Source of the DNA: Prevotella sp. 10(H)
Lineage (GTDB): Bacteria; Bacteroidota; Bacteroidia; Bacteroidales; Dysgonomonadaceae
Assembly: GCF_000711235.1 (NCBI RefSeq)
Contig: NZ_JOMI01000001.1
Span: 186,001 to 250,000, forward strand
Length of the DNA stretch: 64,000 bases
Reading direction: 5' to 3'
Part shown: piece after piece, positions 17,709 to 25,726 of the stretch
Layout: the number at the start of each line of letters is the position of its first letter
Numbering within the stretch: the first letter of the stretch is position 1
The notes under the pieces: generated by a model
What the model saw: the letters and a program-made list of their open reading frames with translations, nothing else
Databases searched by the model: none
Told to the model about the DNA's origin: nothing
Translations under genes and position numbers: made by a program

Positions 17709-17947
17709 AATTCTTCTACTTTTTTGATGGAAGTGTATCTGTCTTACTACCCGATAATGTCCCTGAGCGGACAAAATCCAAAACACAAATGTAGTTACAT
17801 TTTTATTATTTGCACCCGTTGGCGTGGTATAAAAATAGGAGAAAGCGGATAAATGTTGTTTTATTTAATTTTTTTACTGATTGTATAAAGTTGAATCCTT
17901 ACGGACTTATGTATGAGAAACGACAGATAGCATATAATCGTTTAGGT

Positions 17948-18403
17948 TTATTTTCCCATTTTATTCTTTATCATCTGCAAAATCACCGGAAACGACATGA
18001 TAAGAAATCCGCCTATAAGGCTTATCAGCATAAACGGAACTGTCAATATCCCTCGATCGTATGCAATCTTATATGCCCATACACACAGCGGTATAAAGAA
18101 GAAAACGGATGTGATCAGCCCCGGTGAAAATTTCCGTTTTACAATCGTAGTTCCAATATGCGCAAATAGTGCATTCACAGCAGCCAGCCCGACAAAAAGA
18201 TATGCAAAGACAGGACAGTCGCAACCCACTGCCGAACAGCAGATACCTAATACAATAACTGCAAAATTAGCTATCAGAAATTCCGTCCATTCCATTTTCA
18301 GGCCGGAAGTCTTTTCCGCCCATGTTTTCCAGTCCAGTACATATTCTTCGAGAATATGAGCCGAATAAGCGACTGTCAATGCCCAGAACGGTACGTTTTC
18401 CAT
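17948..18403 (-). CDS. HXXEE domain membrane protein
   Basis: With the ATG at 18403 the product is 151 residues with about four membrane helices. Near the N terminus it has AHILEEY, the His-x-x-Glu-Glu motif that names the HXXEE family, and a later AHIGTTIVKRKFSPGL segment typical of the same family. The function of this family is unknown; the conserved His and Glu residues in a membrane setting suggest metal binding or an enzymatic role, which is inference. An upstream ATG at 18439 would add 12 poorly conserved residues. It follows the DJ-1/PfpI gene by 50 bases in the same direction. Confidence 0.78.
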   Translation of the reverse strand: MENVPFWALTVAYSAHILEEYVLDWKTWAEKTSGLKMEWTEFLIANFAVIVLGICCSAVGCDCPVFAYLFVGLAAVNALFAHIGTTIVKRKFSPGLITSVFFFIPLCVWAYKIAYDRGILTVPFMLISLIGGFLIMSFPVILQMIKNKMGK

Positions 18404-18453
18404 AGTTGAAAGTATCTTTCTTCTACCCGAAAAAAACAATTAGATTGATTTGC

Positions 18454-19041
18454 TTAAAATCCCATAGCTGTTTTTACTACTGCCGTGTCTTCTTCTGAGG
18501 TCAGCATTTTTAATAATTCAAATGCGACTCCCGCGGCTGTCTCCGGGCAATAAGAGGTAATAATATTATTATCGATTACTATTGGCTCATTAACAACATT
18601 CACTCCAAATTCTTCCAGCTTTTTTTGAAAATATCCGTCTTTTAAGTGATAAGTAGTTGCTCTACGATTTTTAAGAACTCCGCTTTTTCCTAAAGGGAAA
18701 GCCGCAGAACAAATTGACGCTATGATTTTACCTTTTGTATTAAATTCCCTGATTAATTCTAAAAATCTTTCATCATACACTTCTTCATAAAAGCCAAATT
18801 CACTAAATCCACCCGGTATTGCTAAGGCGTCATATTCGTCAACGTTTATTTCTCCAATGGTTTTATCTACAATGACAGGTATATTAAATGTGCTTATAAC
18901 TTTTTCAGTAAAGCCACAAGTATCAACGAACAAATTATGTCCATAATCCACTCTGGCCCAACCAAGAACATCTATAAAAGCAGAAAACTCCATGGTTTCA
19001 AATGCCTTTGCCAAAAACACTAATACTTTTTTATCTTGCAT
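18454..19041 (-). CDS. DJ-1/PfpI family protein
   Basis: A 195-residue protein with the flavodoxin-like DJ-1 fold: KVLVFLAKAFETMEFSAFID at the N terminus (acidic residue after the first strand), ALAIPGGFSEFG, and the nucleophile elbow ASICSAAFPLG with Cys111. Members include glyoxalase III/deglycase-type enzymes, chaperones and cysteine hydrolases; the elbow here is followed by Ser-Ala-Ala and no catalytic His is obvious, so the activity is open. A -7 element (minus strand TAACTTTG) at 19072-19079 would give a short leader. Confidence 0.9.
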   Translation of the reverse strand: MQDKKVLVFLAKAFETMEFSAFIDVLGWARVDYGHNLFVDTCGFTEKVISTFNIPVIVDKTIGEINVDEYDALAIPGGFSEFGFYEEVYDERFLELIREFNTKGKIIASICSAAFPLGKSGVLKNRRATTYHLKDGYFQKKLEEFGVNVVNEPIVIDNNIITSYCPETAAGVAFELLKMLTSEEDTAVVKTAMGF

Positions 19042-19071
19042 ATTTTTTTAAATTGTGATTTTGTCAAATAC

Positions 19072-19079
19072 CAAAGTTA
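19072..19079 (-). promoter_or_regulatory. Possible -7 element of the DJ-1/PfpI gene
   Basis: On the minus strand this reads TAACTTTG, matching TAnnTTTG, 31 bases before the start codon. A -33 TTTG at the standard distance is not visible. Confidence 0.4.
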
Positions 19080-19095
19080 CTTCTATCCCGGTATT

Positions 19096-19560
19096 TTACA
19101 TGTGTGAATGGATGATTTTCCAATCTCCTTTCACTTTCGAATATATTAATGTCCACGCAAACTTTCCTGTTAAAGTGCGGCCGTCTTCGAGCGCTAACGA
19201 ATAGTTTCCCGATGTGGTGAGCAATGCTGCATTGTCAGCCAGAACTGTAATCTTTTTATCGACGACATTAATTTCCTGCGATATGCAGCCTCTCTTCTTT
19301 TCTTCAAAATCTGCCATTACCTGACTGAAAAGCTGAAAGAATTGCCCGTTGACAATAAATCCGGCTTGTAAACTATCATCCACATTATCCGCCAGCATTT
19401 TAGAATTGAAGCTTTCGGAAGCTTGGACACTTTTCTCAAAAGCCGTTGCAATCTCAGAATTGATCTTCTCTTTTTGTTTATTAGTCAGTTCTTGTGAATA
19501 TCCATTCAGGCTGATACAAAAAGAGATAGCGATAAATAATAAATAAGATAAAGTTTTCAT
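19096..19560 (-). CDS. Secreted NTF2-like (SnoaL/DUF4440-type) protein
   Basis: The 154-residue product has a signal peptide (1-22, ending NGYSQ) and a mature part with the small alpha-beta cone fold pattern: an N-terminal helix (KEKINSEIATAFEKSV), then strands ending in FAWTLIYSKVKGDWKIIHSHM, the characteristic close of SnoaL/DUF4440-type NTF2-like domains. Such domains bind small ligands or act as minor enzymes; no specific role can be assigned. It is likely periplasmic. It lies 54 bases upstream of the DJ-1/PfpI gene on the same strand. Confidence 0.75.
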   Translation of the reverse strand: MKTLSYLLFIAISFCISLNGYSQELTNKQKEKINSEIATAFEKSVQASESFNSKMLADNVDDSLQAGFIVNGQFFQLFSQVMADFEEKKRGCISQEINVVDKKITVLADNAALLTTSGNYSLALEDGRTLTGKFAWTLIYSKVKGDWKIIHSHM

Positions 19561-19672
19561 GTGTTTTGCTTTTATATTAGATTTTTTCCTTTATGGCAAG
19601 AAATTAACTATCTTTTTAAACGTAGACTTATATGAGTGTTACCAGAACCCGCTAAAGCAAAATAACAATATT

Positions 19673-21040
19673 TTATCCGAACAACTGCCTGAGAGCTTCC
19701 TCTACTTTCCTCACCTGTACGATTTCAATATTTACTTTCGATGTGAAACCTTTCAGATTGTTCTGAGGTATAAGTATTTTGGAGAAACCGAGTTTTTCGG
19801 CTTCAAGTATACGCTGTTCTATACGGTTAACCGGACGTATTTCGCCCGATAAACCGACCTCTCCCGTCATGCATACATGCTTTTCGATAGAAATATCGAG
19901 GCTCGACGAAAGCACCGCGCTGATAACCGATAAGTCCATGCCGGGATCGTTTACTTTCAGTCCGCCTGCTATGTTCAGGAAGACATCTTTCTGTATCAAC
20001 TTAAAGCCTGCACGCTTTTCCAGTACGGCAAGAAGCATGTTCATACGGCGCAGGTCAAATCCCGTAGCCGAACGCTGCGGTGTGCCATAGGCCGCCGTAC
20101 TCACCAGTGCCTGTGTTTCTATCAGGAACGGGCGTATACCTTCGATAGCAGCAGCGATGGATACCCCGCTGAGTCCTTCGTGATTTTGGGTAAGAAGCAA
20201 TTCGGACGGGTTACTGACTTCCCGCAGGCCGTTTTGCCTCATCTCGTAAATACCGAGTTCGGCAGTACTTCCGAAGCGGTTCTTAATGCTGCGCAGGATA
20301 CGGTACATATAATGCTGGTCGCCTTCGAACTGAAGAACAGTATCTACAATATGTTCCAGCACTTTCGGGCCTGCAATGCTGCCCTCCTTATTTATATGGC
20401 CTATGAGTACCACAGGCGTATTCGTTTCTTTTGCAAATTTGAGAATGGCTGCCGAGCATTCGCGTACCTGCGACACGCTTCCGGGCGACGATTCTACCAT
20501 ATCGGTAAATATGGTCTGTATTGAGTCGATGATGACAAACTCCGGTTTTAGGTTTTGTATATGAACGAATATCTGTTCCAGATTGGTTTCGCAGACAATG
20601 AAACAGTTTTCACTGCCGGAATTGATGCGATCGGCACGCAGCTTTAACTGTCGGGCGCTTTCTTCACCGGATATGTATAATGTCTTTATTTCGTTCAGCC
20701 CAAGAACAGTCTGCAATATCAATGTCGATTTGCCTATTCCGGGTTCACCTCCTACCAGTACCAGCGAACCGGGAACAAGTCCGCCGCCCAACACACGGTT
20801 CAGTTCTTCATCGCGCAGGTTGATACGCGGCTCTTCGCCTGTCTGCACATCTTTCAGCAGCAGCGGTTTGGCTTTTGTCGTATCGAATCCGTGAGGACTG
20901 ACCTTCGAGGGTGATTTATCTTTGCTGATTATTTCTTCCACATAGGTATTCCATTCACCACAAACAGGGCATTTACCCAACCATTTAGGCGAGTCGTTCC
21001 CGCAATTGCTGCAGACGTATACCGATTTTATTTTTACCAT
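19673..21040 (-). CDS. radA: DNA repair protein RadA
   Basis: A 455-residue RecA-like ATPase. It begins with a four-cysteine zinc finger (C10, C13, C24, C27), followed by the Walker A motif GGEPGIGKST, the RadA-specific KNRFG motif, and a C-terminal Lon-protease-like domain (AAIEGIRPFLIETQALVS, SVISAVLSS). RadA promotes branch migration during homologous recombination. It overlaps the upstream protease gene by 7 bases, so it ends the aroK-protease-radA operon. Confidence 0.98.
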   Translation of the reverse strand: MVKIKSVYVCSNCGNDSPKWLGKCPVCGEWNTYVEEIISKDKSPSKVSPHGFDTTKAKPLLLKDVQTGEEPRINLRDEELNRVLGGGLVPGSLVLVGGEPGIGKSTLILQTVLGLNEIKTLYISGEESARQLKLRADRINSGSENCFIVCETNLEQIFVHIQNLKPEFVIIDSIQTIFTDMVESSPGSVSQVRECSAAILKFAKETNTPVVLIGHINKEGSIAGPKVLEHIVDTVLQFEGDQHYMYRILRSIKNRFGSTAELGIYEMRQNGLREVSNPSELLLTQNHEGLSGVSIAAAIEGIRPFLIETQALVSTAAYGTPQRSATGFDLRRMNMLLAVLEKRAGFKLIQKDVFLNIAGGLKVNDPGMDLSVISAVLSSSLDISIEKHVCMTGEVGLSGEIRPVNRIEQRILEAEKLGFSKILIPQNNLKGFTSKVNIEIVQVRKVEEALRQLFG

Positions 21041-22866
21041 GTTATTTTCTTCGCTTCCTTATGTCCTTTTTTAGTGAACACCTGTATAATATAGGTATCC
21101 CTCGCTAAATTCTTTATACTTGGTATCGTATGTTCTTTTTCATCGAGGCCTTTTTTATCATAAACAGTATTTCCGGTAAGGTTTATAATTCTGACACGCT
21201 CTATAGCATCTTCATCTTTATATATACTGACTTTCAATTCATTGTTAGCTACGGAATACTCTATCTCATGGTGAACACGTACGTTTATTATAGCTTTCTT
21301 ATTCTTCTTATCGGTTACAGTTATATCTGCCGTACCGCCGTTTAGACCTTTGATGTTTATTTTCCTGTCTGTAATTTCTACAGTTGCCACATTGTTATCG
21401 GACGATATTGCAGTATATTCTCCATTACCGTCCAGAATATTTACATCTGACATTTTATCAATGGTAAGAGAAAGTACAGTATTATCCAGCACGATATTCT
21501 TATCTATATTGATATTATTATTGATACCCGCTATCTTTGTTGCACCCGAATTTTTAGGATCGAGATATTTCTTCATATGCTGCTCTGTATCTTTATACTG
21601 ATCCCAATGATACCATAATTTACCGTATGCATCCGAGATATCAGGATTGTTACAATTATTATCACCGCCGGTGAGAGTTCCCGTTATCAGCCCTGCCTGA
21701 TTAAACAAGGGGCTGCCCGACGAACCACCCTCTGTTGCACCCTCAGAATAATAAACCACCCAATGCGTACCGAACTGCGATTTAGAACTCCATTTGCCGG
21801 ATACAGGCGCTTTTTCATAGAATGATATCTTTTTCACATCACCTTTAGGATGATGAATTACTGCTCCATTCGCTGCCGGCTTATTTTCCCTATCCCAACC
21901 ATTAAAATACACATCCCAGTCGTCAGGAATTTTTTCCGAAAGTTTAAGAAGCGCTCCATCACTTCCCCCCTCTATAGGGTTCAGCACAAGAACTTCCGAA
22001 CCTTTATGATATTTATATTTAGGCGCTTTATCACCGGGTTTTATTTCACATGTAGGGAGCTCGTATTCGAAAATGAATGCTGTATTCGGCGCGATCGATT
22101 CCGGCGTCATATTTTCGAAACAATGCTCCGAAGTCAGCAGGTAAGGTGTCTTATCGTTAGTGGTATTGTTTATCATTGTTCCCGAACAAAGATAAGTATT
22201 GCTGTTTCGCGTTATCCTCAGCAAAACTATTCCCCTTTTCTGATCCTGCCATTTTTCACCTTCCGGACAATTGATATTTATCATGCATGGTTGAGATGTA
22301 TTAAAATCATTATGCTGATTGGTTCCGGTAGTATATTTATATCCGATATTGGATAAAACCATACGTGGAGACTCCGTTGCCTTATCTGATGTCACATATT
22401 CCAATACCACATTATCTCCCGACATATTTTCGAGCGAATAAGGGCCTCCGCCGGGGTTATCTTTATGGGTATATATGACGGCGTCTGTTGTATTGCTTTT
22501 ATTATAAGCATATAATTGTGCACCCTCCGGAATATAGAAATCGTCGAAGCTGATGAAAAACCGCTTCGCCTCAGGCACTTTTATATTCAGTTTCCATATA
22601 TTTTCTTTTCCCGAAAAAGCCGACCAGAATCCGACAGTATCCATACTGATACCTAAATCGTATATCCTTGCTTCCAACATCGCTGTCCCGCGCTTGCCAT
22701 ATTGCATGTCGGCAGCAGTATATGTGGTCTTAGTGCGGTCTACCAATACGGAGATTTCTGTTTTTTCCTTATCCAGTGTATACTGTTTGTTTTGTGCAAC
22801 CATAAGGCTCACAGGCACAAATAGGATAAGGCTTGCAAAAAGCTTTTTAAGGGAAATAAATTTCAT
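21034..22866 (-). CDS. Secreted trypsin-like serine protease with type IX secretion tail
   Basis: A 610-residue protein with a signal peptide (1-24) and a chymotrypsin/lysyl-endopeptidase-like domain. The apparent triad is H248 in LLTSEHCFEN, D303 in GGSDGALL and S383 in GGSSGSPLF. A following region (about 460-540) looks like a bacterial Ig-like fold (NVATVEITDRKINIKGLNGGTADI). The last ~80 residues end with RVRIINLTGNTVYDKKG and a Lys-rich close, the type A sorting domain used by the type IX secretion system. It should therefore be secreted across the outer membrane, possibly surface-bound. It overlaps aroK by 4 bases upstream and radA by 7 bases downstream, an odd position for a secreted enzyme. 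Confidence 0.9.
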   Translation of the reverse strand: MKFISLKKLFASLILFVPVSLMVAQNKQYTLDKEKTEISVLVDRTKTTYTAADMQYGKRGTAMLEARIYDLGISMDTVGFWSAFSGKENIWKLNIKVPEAKRFFISFDDFYIPEGAQLYAYNKSNTTDAVIYTHKDNPGGGPYSLENMSGDNVVLEYVTSDKATESPRMVLSNIGYKYTTGTNQHNDFNTSQPCMININCPEGEKWQDQKRGIVLLRITRNSNTYLCSGTMINNTTNDKTPYLLTSEHCFENMTPESIAPNTAFIFEYELPTCEIKPGDKAPKYKYHKGSEVLVLNPIEGGSDGALLKLSEKIPDDWDVYFNGWDRENKPAANGAVIHHPKGDVKKISFYEKAPVSGKWSSKSQFGTHWVVYYSEGATEGGSSGSPLFNQAGLITGTLTGGDNNCNNPDISDAYGKLWYHWDQYKDTEQHMKKYLDPKNSGATKIAGINNNINIDKNIVLDNTVLSLTIDKMSDVNILDGNGEYTAISSDNNVATVEITDRKINIKGLNGGTADITVTDKKNKKAIINVRVHHEIEYSVANNELKVSIYKDEDAIERVRIINLTGNTVYDKKGLDEKEHTIPSIKNLARDTYIIQVFTKKGHKEAKKITW

Positions 22867-23384
22867 AATTTCTCAATTAATTGCTGTATATATGTGTTTA
22901 CATCTTCACGGTTTACCAATTCCTCCGTTTCGAATATGATCTGTGCCTGTGAATAATAAGGGTTTCTTTTTTCGAGGCTCTCTACCACAAATTGATAAAG
23001 TTCTTCTTCATTCTTATCTTTTATCAAAGGGCGTTTGTCTTTACACGTATTCAATCGTGATGCAAGGGCTTCCGGCGTGGCTTTGAGATAGACAGTCGTT
23101 CCGGCATTATTCATATAGGACATGTTATCAAAGAAGCAGGGTGTACCTCCGCCTGTAGAGATAACCACATTTTCGAACTCGCCCACCTCTTTTAACATAT
23201 TGCGTTCTATATTACGGAATTCATTCTCTCCTACTTCCTGAAATAGCTGGCTGACCGTTTTCTGGAAACGGGCCTGTATGAAATGGTCTAAATCAATAAA
23301 GTCGAGATTTAAAACTTTTGCCAACTCACGTCCGGCGGTCGTTTTTCCCGCGCCCATATATCCAATCAGGAAAATTCTCTTCAT
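22863..23384 (-). CDS. aroK: Shikimate kinase
   Basis: A 173-residue P-loop kinase with GYMGAGKTTAGRELA at residues 8-22, the shikimate-binding DLDHFI segment and GGGTPCF loop, and a lid with CKDKRPLI. It phosphorylates shikimate in the pathway to chorismate and aromatic amino acids. It is the first gene of a run in which the protease gene starts within its stop codon (4-base overlap). A -7 element on the minus strand (TATTTTTG) sits at 23412-23419, giving a short leader. Confidence 0.97.
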   Translation of the reverse strand: MKRIFLIGYMGAGKTTAGRELAKVLNLDFIDLDHFIQARFQKTVSQLFQEVGENEFRNIERNMLKEVGEFENVVISTGGGTPCFFDNMSYMNNAGTTVYLKATPEALASRLNTCKDKRPLIKDKNEEELYQFVVESLEKRNPYYSQAQIIFETEELVNREDVNTYIQQLIEKL

Positions 23385-23411
23385 TTACAAGTTTAGTATT
23401 GACTCATTATG

Positions 23412-23419
23412 CAAAAATA
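23412..23419 (-). promoter_or_regulatory. Probable -7 element of the aroK operon
   Basis: On the minus strand this reads TATTTTTG, an exact TAnnTTTG match, 28 bases before the aroK start codon. The -33 element is poor. Confidence 0.5.
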
Positions 23420-23685
23420 GAAATAAAATAGTTAACGAAGATTACAGCGCTTAATATTATTAAGTTTTAACGACATTATATTCTATTTTAGAAATCAGAT
23501 TGAAATCCTTTCCTGATGCACAAAATCGTTTATTCTTTTTAACGTGTTCTTATCCGCTCCTGTATGCTTCTCTTTAAACATACAAAATGCAAAACAGCTA
23601 TAAAGGTAAGCATTTATACCGGAGTTTTATTATATTTAATTAACTAAAAAACAAACTTCATATTGTATTAATATACACAATAAAT

Positions 23686-23716
23686 TTTGTTGTCTAAATA
23701 ATTAGACATATATTTG
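23686..23716 (+). promoter_or_regulatory. Promoter of the blaI/blaR1-like pair
   Basis: TTTG at 23686-23689 and TATATTTG at 23709-23716 are exactly 19 bases apart, a full consensus match. The start codon lies 23 bases downstream. The spacer contains the inverted repeat described separately. Confidence 0.85.
23691..23708. promoter_or_regulatory. Likely operator: inverted repeat inside the promoter spacer
   Basis: TGTCTAA at 23691-23697 and TTAGACA at 23702-23708 are perfect inverted arms around ATAA. The repeat fills nearly all of the 19-base spacer between the -33 and -7 elements, where a bound BlaI-type dimer would block RNA polymerase. BlaI/MecI operators contain TACA/TGTA-type dyads; this one has TGTC/GACA ends. 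Confidence 0.7.
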
Positions 23717-23738
23717 TCATAATCTAATTGAAAAAAGC

Positions 23739-24119
23739 ATGCAACTGACCAAAGCAGAAGAACAAGTGATGCAGATATTGTGGACTATGGAAGAAGGCAC
23801 AGTACAGGACATTCTTAAAGGATTTGCCGAAACGAAGCCTGCCCGAACCACTATTGCAACCATATTGACCATACTGGAAGGAAAAGACTTTGTTACCCAC
23901 CGCACCGAAGGCCGTGTAAACATCTACAAGGCACTGATATCAAAAGAAAGCTATTCGAAGAAGCAGCTATTCGGATTCGTGAAAAATTATTTCAACGGGT
24001 CGTTTACATCTATGATATCGTTCTTTGCCAAGGAAACAAACCTAACCGTAGAACAAATGGACGAAATGCTGGAGGAAACACGCAAAGAACTTGAAAACGA
24101 AAACAATAAAACTGAATAA
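23739..24119 (+). CDS. BlaI/MecI/CopY family transcriptional repressor
   Basis: A 126-residue winged-helix protein beginning MQLTKAEEQVMQILW, the family start, with the recognition helix region RTTIATILTILEGKDFVTHR and a C-terminal dimerisation helix (NLTVEQMDEMLEETRKEL). BlaI-type repressors bind dyad operators as dimers and are cleaved or released when a BlaR1/MecR1-type sensor peptidase is activated. The M56 peptidase gene follows after 2 bases. The promoter has a matching inverted repeat, so autorepression is likely. Confidence 0.95.
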   Translation: MQLTKAEEQVMQILWTMEEGTVQDILKGFAETKPARTTIATILTILEGKDFVTHRTEGRVNIYKALISKESYSKKQLFGFVKNYFNGSFTSMISFFAKETNLTVEQMDEMLEETRKELENENNKTE

Positions 24120-24121
24120 TT

Positions 24122-25672
24122 ATGGAAGCACTGATTATATATATCGCTAAAACAGGCATTTGCCTCGGTGTATTCCTCATTATATACACATTATTCCTGC
24201 GTCCTACAACATTTTTCCGTCTCAACAGGCTGTTTTTATTATCGGGATTTTTCTTTTCGCTTATTTTTCCGGCGATTAAATATACCTACGATGTAGTGCT
24301 TCCCGCTTCGAATATTCCGGTTACGCAAACCTTAGCGGAGAATGTTGCAGCGGCTGCGCCTGCGTCGCAGATAAGTATCTGGATGATTCTTAGTGGCCTC
24401 TATCTGGCAGGTATTTTTATACTGATAATAAGGAATACGTATTCATACATCAAACTTCACCGGCTGGTGAAGACAGGAACTATATATAAAGACAAGGGTT
24501 TTAATGTGATAGAAAACAGGCAGGTGAATTCGCCTTTTACCGTATTGAATTATATCTTGCTAGACACAAGCAGGTTAAGCGATACCGAAAAAAAACTTAT
24601 CTTGAAACATGAAATAACCCACGTAAGCCAAAAACACTGGGTAGACCTTCTTTGCAGCGAATGCATGCTTATGCTGCAATGGTTCAATCCATTGGCTTGG
24701 GTATATGTGAAATTGCTGAAAGAAAATCATGAATTTCTGGCGGATAAGGCAGTGATAGATTCGGGTGTATCGCCTGCATTGTATCAGGCTGTGCTGATCA
24801 ACCAGAAATTTCAGGGCCCCGTATTTTCTTTCTCCAATTCATTCAATTATTCGAAACCATTAAATCGTTTATCAATGATCAAAAAAGCAAAGAGTTCGCC
24901 TTGGAAGAGGGCTGTTGTTTTGGCAGTCATACCCATATTCGGCCTGTTCGTGTGGGCATCGGCCGAGCCCCGCTATGTACTCGATACCTCGGTGTCGCAG
25001 ATGCCGGAAGTATCTGTAAGTAATGTCATTCCTGAATATCCGGAAGATTCGGTAGTCGTTATCGGATACGGAACCCAACATAAAAAGACAAGTACTAAGA
25101 TTGCACAGGATGTGTATGTCACCAGAAGTGATACTAAAGAAGTGACAGACACTACTAAAAATGTAAAGGTCAAGGTCGTAAGAACAGATAAAAGTTCCGA
25201 ACCTTTGGTAATTATCGACGGCAAGAAGGGGAATATGAAAGACCTTGAAATAGACCCCGACCGAATAGATAACATAACAGTATTGAAAGATAAAGAGGCT
25301 ATAGCTGCTTATGGTAAAAAAGCTAAAAACGGGGTTATAATAGTTACCACAAAGGAACATGCAAAAAAGCAAACTAAAGATCGTATTGTTACAGTTACCA
25401 CTGTCACTACAGACGATAATGAGCCGGGGATTATTAAACCTGAAGAGCTTCCCTCTATGATAACATTCGGTACACCGACTTCCCCACTGGTTATTATCGA
25501 TGGGGTAAAACAGCGGGATAAAAAAAAGTTTGAAAAGCTGGATGTACGAGATATAGAATCGTTTACTATTCTCAAAGATAAATCTGCGATAGAAACATAT
25601 GGAGAAGAAGGTAAGAACGGAGTCATTATTGTGACGATTAAAGCTTCAAAAAAATGGAATAACTTTTTATAA
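24122..25672 (+). CDS. BlaR1-like M56 metallopeptidase with two TonB-plug-like repeats
   Basis: A 516-residue membrane protein. The N-terminal part has three membrane helices (about 5-25, 33-52, 86-103), a zinc-peptidase motif HEITH at 163-167 with a further ENHEFLAD glutamate at about 201-208, and a fourth helix at about 264-281. The outer part lacks the penicillin-binding sensor of classic BlaR1. Instead it has VVVIGYGTQHKK (311-322), the linker typical of SusC-type receptors, and two repeats (about 361-411 and 455-506) of the form PLVIIDG...ITVLKDK.AI..YG..AKNGVIIVTT, like TonB-receptor plug domains. The inducing signal is unknown. It is co-transcribed with the BlaI-type gene. Confidence 0.92.
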   Translation: MEALIIYIAKTGICLGVFLIIYTLFLRPTTFFRLNRLFLLSGFFFSLIFPAIKYTYDVVLPASNIPVTQTLAENVAAAAPASQISIWMILSGLYLAGIFILIIRNTYSYIKLHRLVKTGTIYKDKGFNVIENRQVNSPFTVLNYILLDTSRLSDTEKKLILKHEITHVSQKHWVDLLCSECMLMLQWFNPLAWVYVKLLKENHEFLADKAVIDSGVSPALYQAVLINQKFQGPVFSFSNSFNYSKPLNRLSMIKKAKSSPWKRAVVLAVIPIFGLFVWASAEPRYVLDTSVSQMPEVSVSNVIPEYPEDSVVVIGYGTQHKKTSTKIAQDVYVTRSDTKEVTDTTKNVKVKVVRTDKSSEPLVIIDGKKGNMKDLEIDPDRIDNITVLKDKEAIAAYGKKAKNGVIIVTTKEHAKKQTKDRIVTVTTVTTDDNEPGIIKPEELPSMITFGTPTSPLVIIDGVKQRDKKKFEKLDVRDIESFTILKDKSAIETYGEEGKNGVIIVTIKASKKWNNFL

Positions 25673-25678
25673 TAAAAA

Positions 25679-25714
25679 AGAGCAGCTATATGAAATAACT
25701 GCTCTCTTTTTTTA
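25679..25714. terminator. Bidirectional terminator after the M56 peptidase gene
   Basis: AGAGCAG (25679-25685) pairs with CTGCTCT (25699-25705); three further inner pairs are possible across one mismatch. A T run follows on the plus strand and an A run precedes, so it can end both this gene and the convergent DUF1080 gene. Confidence 0.75.
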
Positions 25715-25726
25715 TAATATCTTTAT

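Larger units (their letters stand above)
23385..23738. other. Divergent intergenic region between aroK and blaI-like gene
   Basis: This 354-base gap holds the aroK -7 element (23412-23419) at the left and the blaI-like promoter and operator at the right. The roughly 260 bases in between are AT-rich; I see no credible coding frame, tRNA or strong hairpin. Confidence 0.6.

Noticed and set aside
17709-17786. Upstream extension of the CAT-like protein
   Set aside because: The added 26 residues have no family likeness, while GTG 17708 gives the normal length and start.
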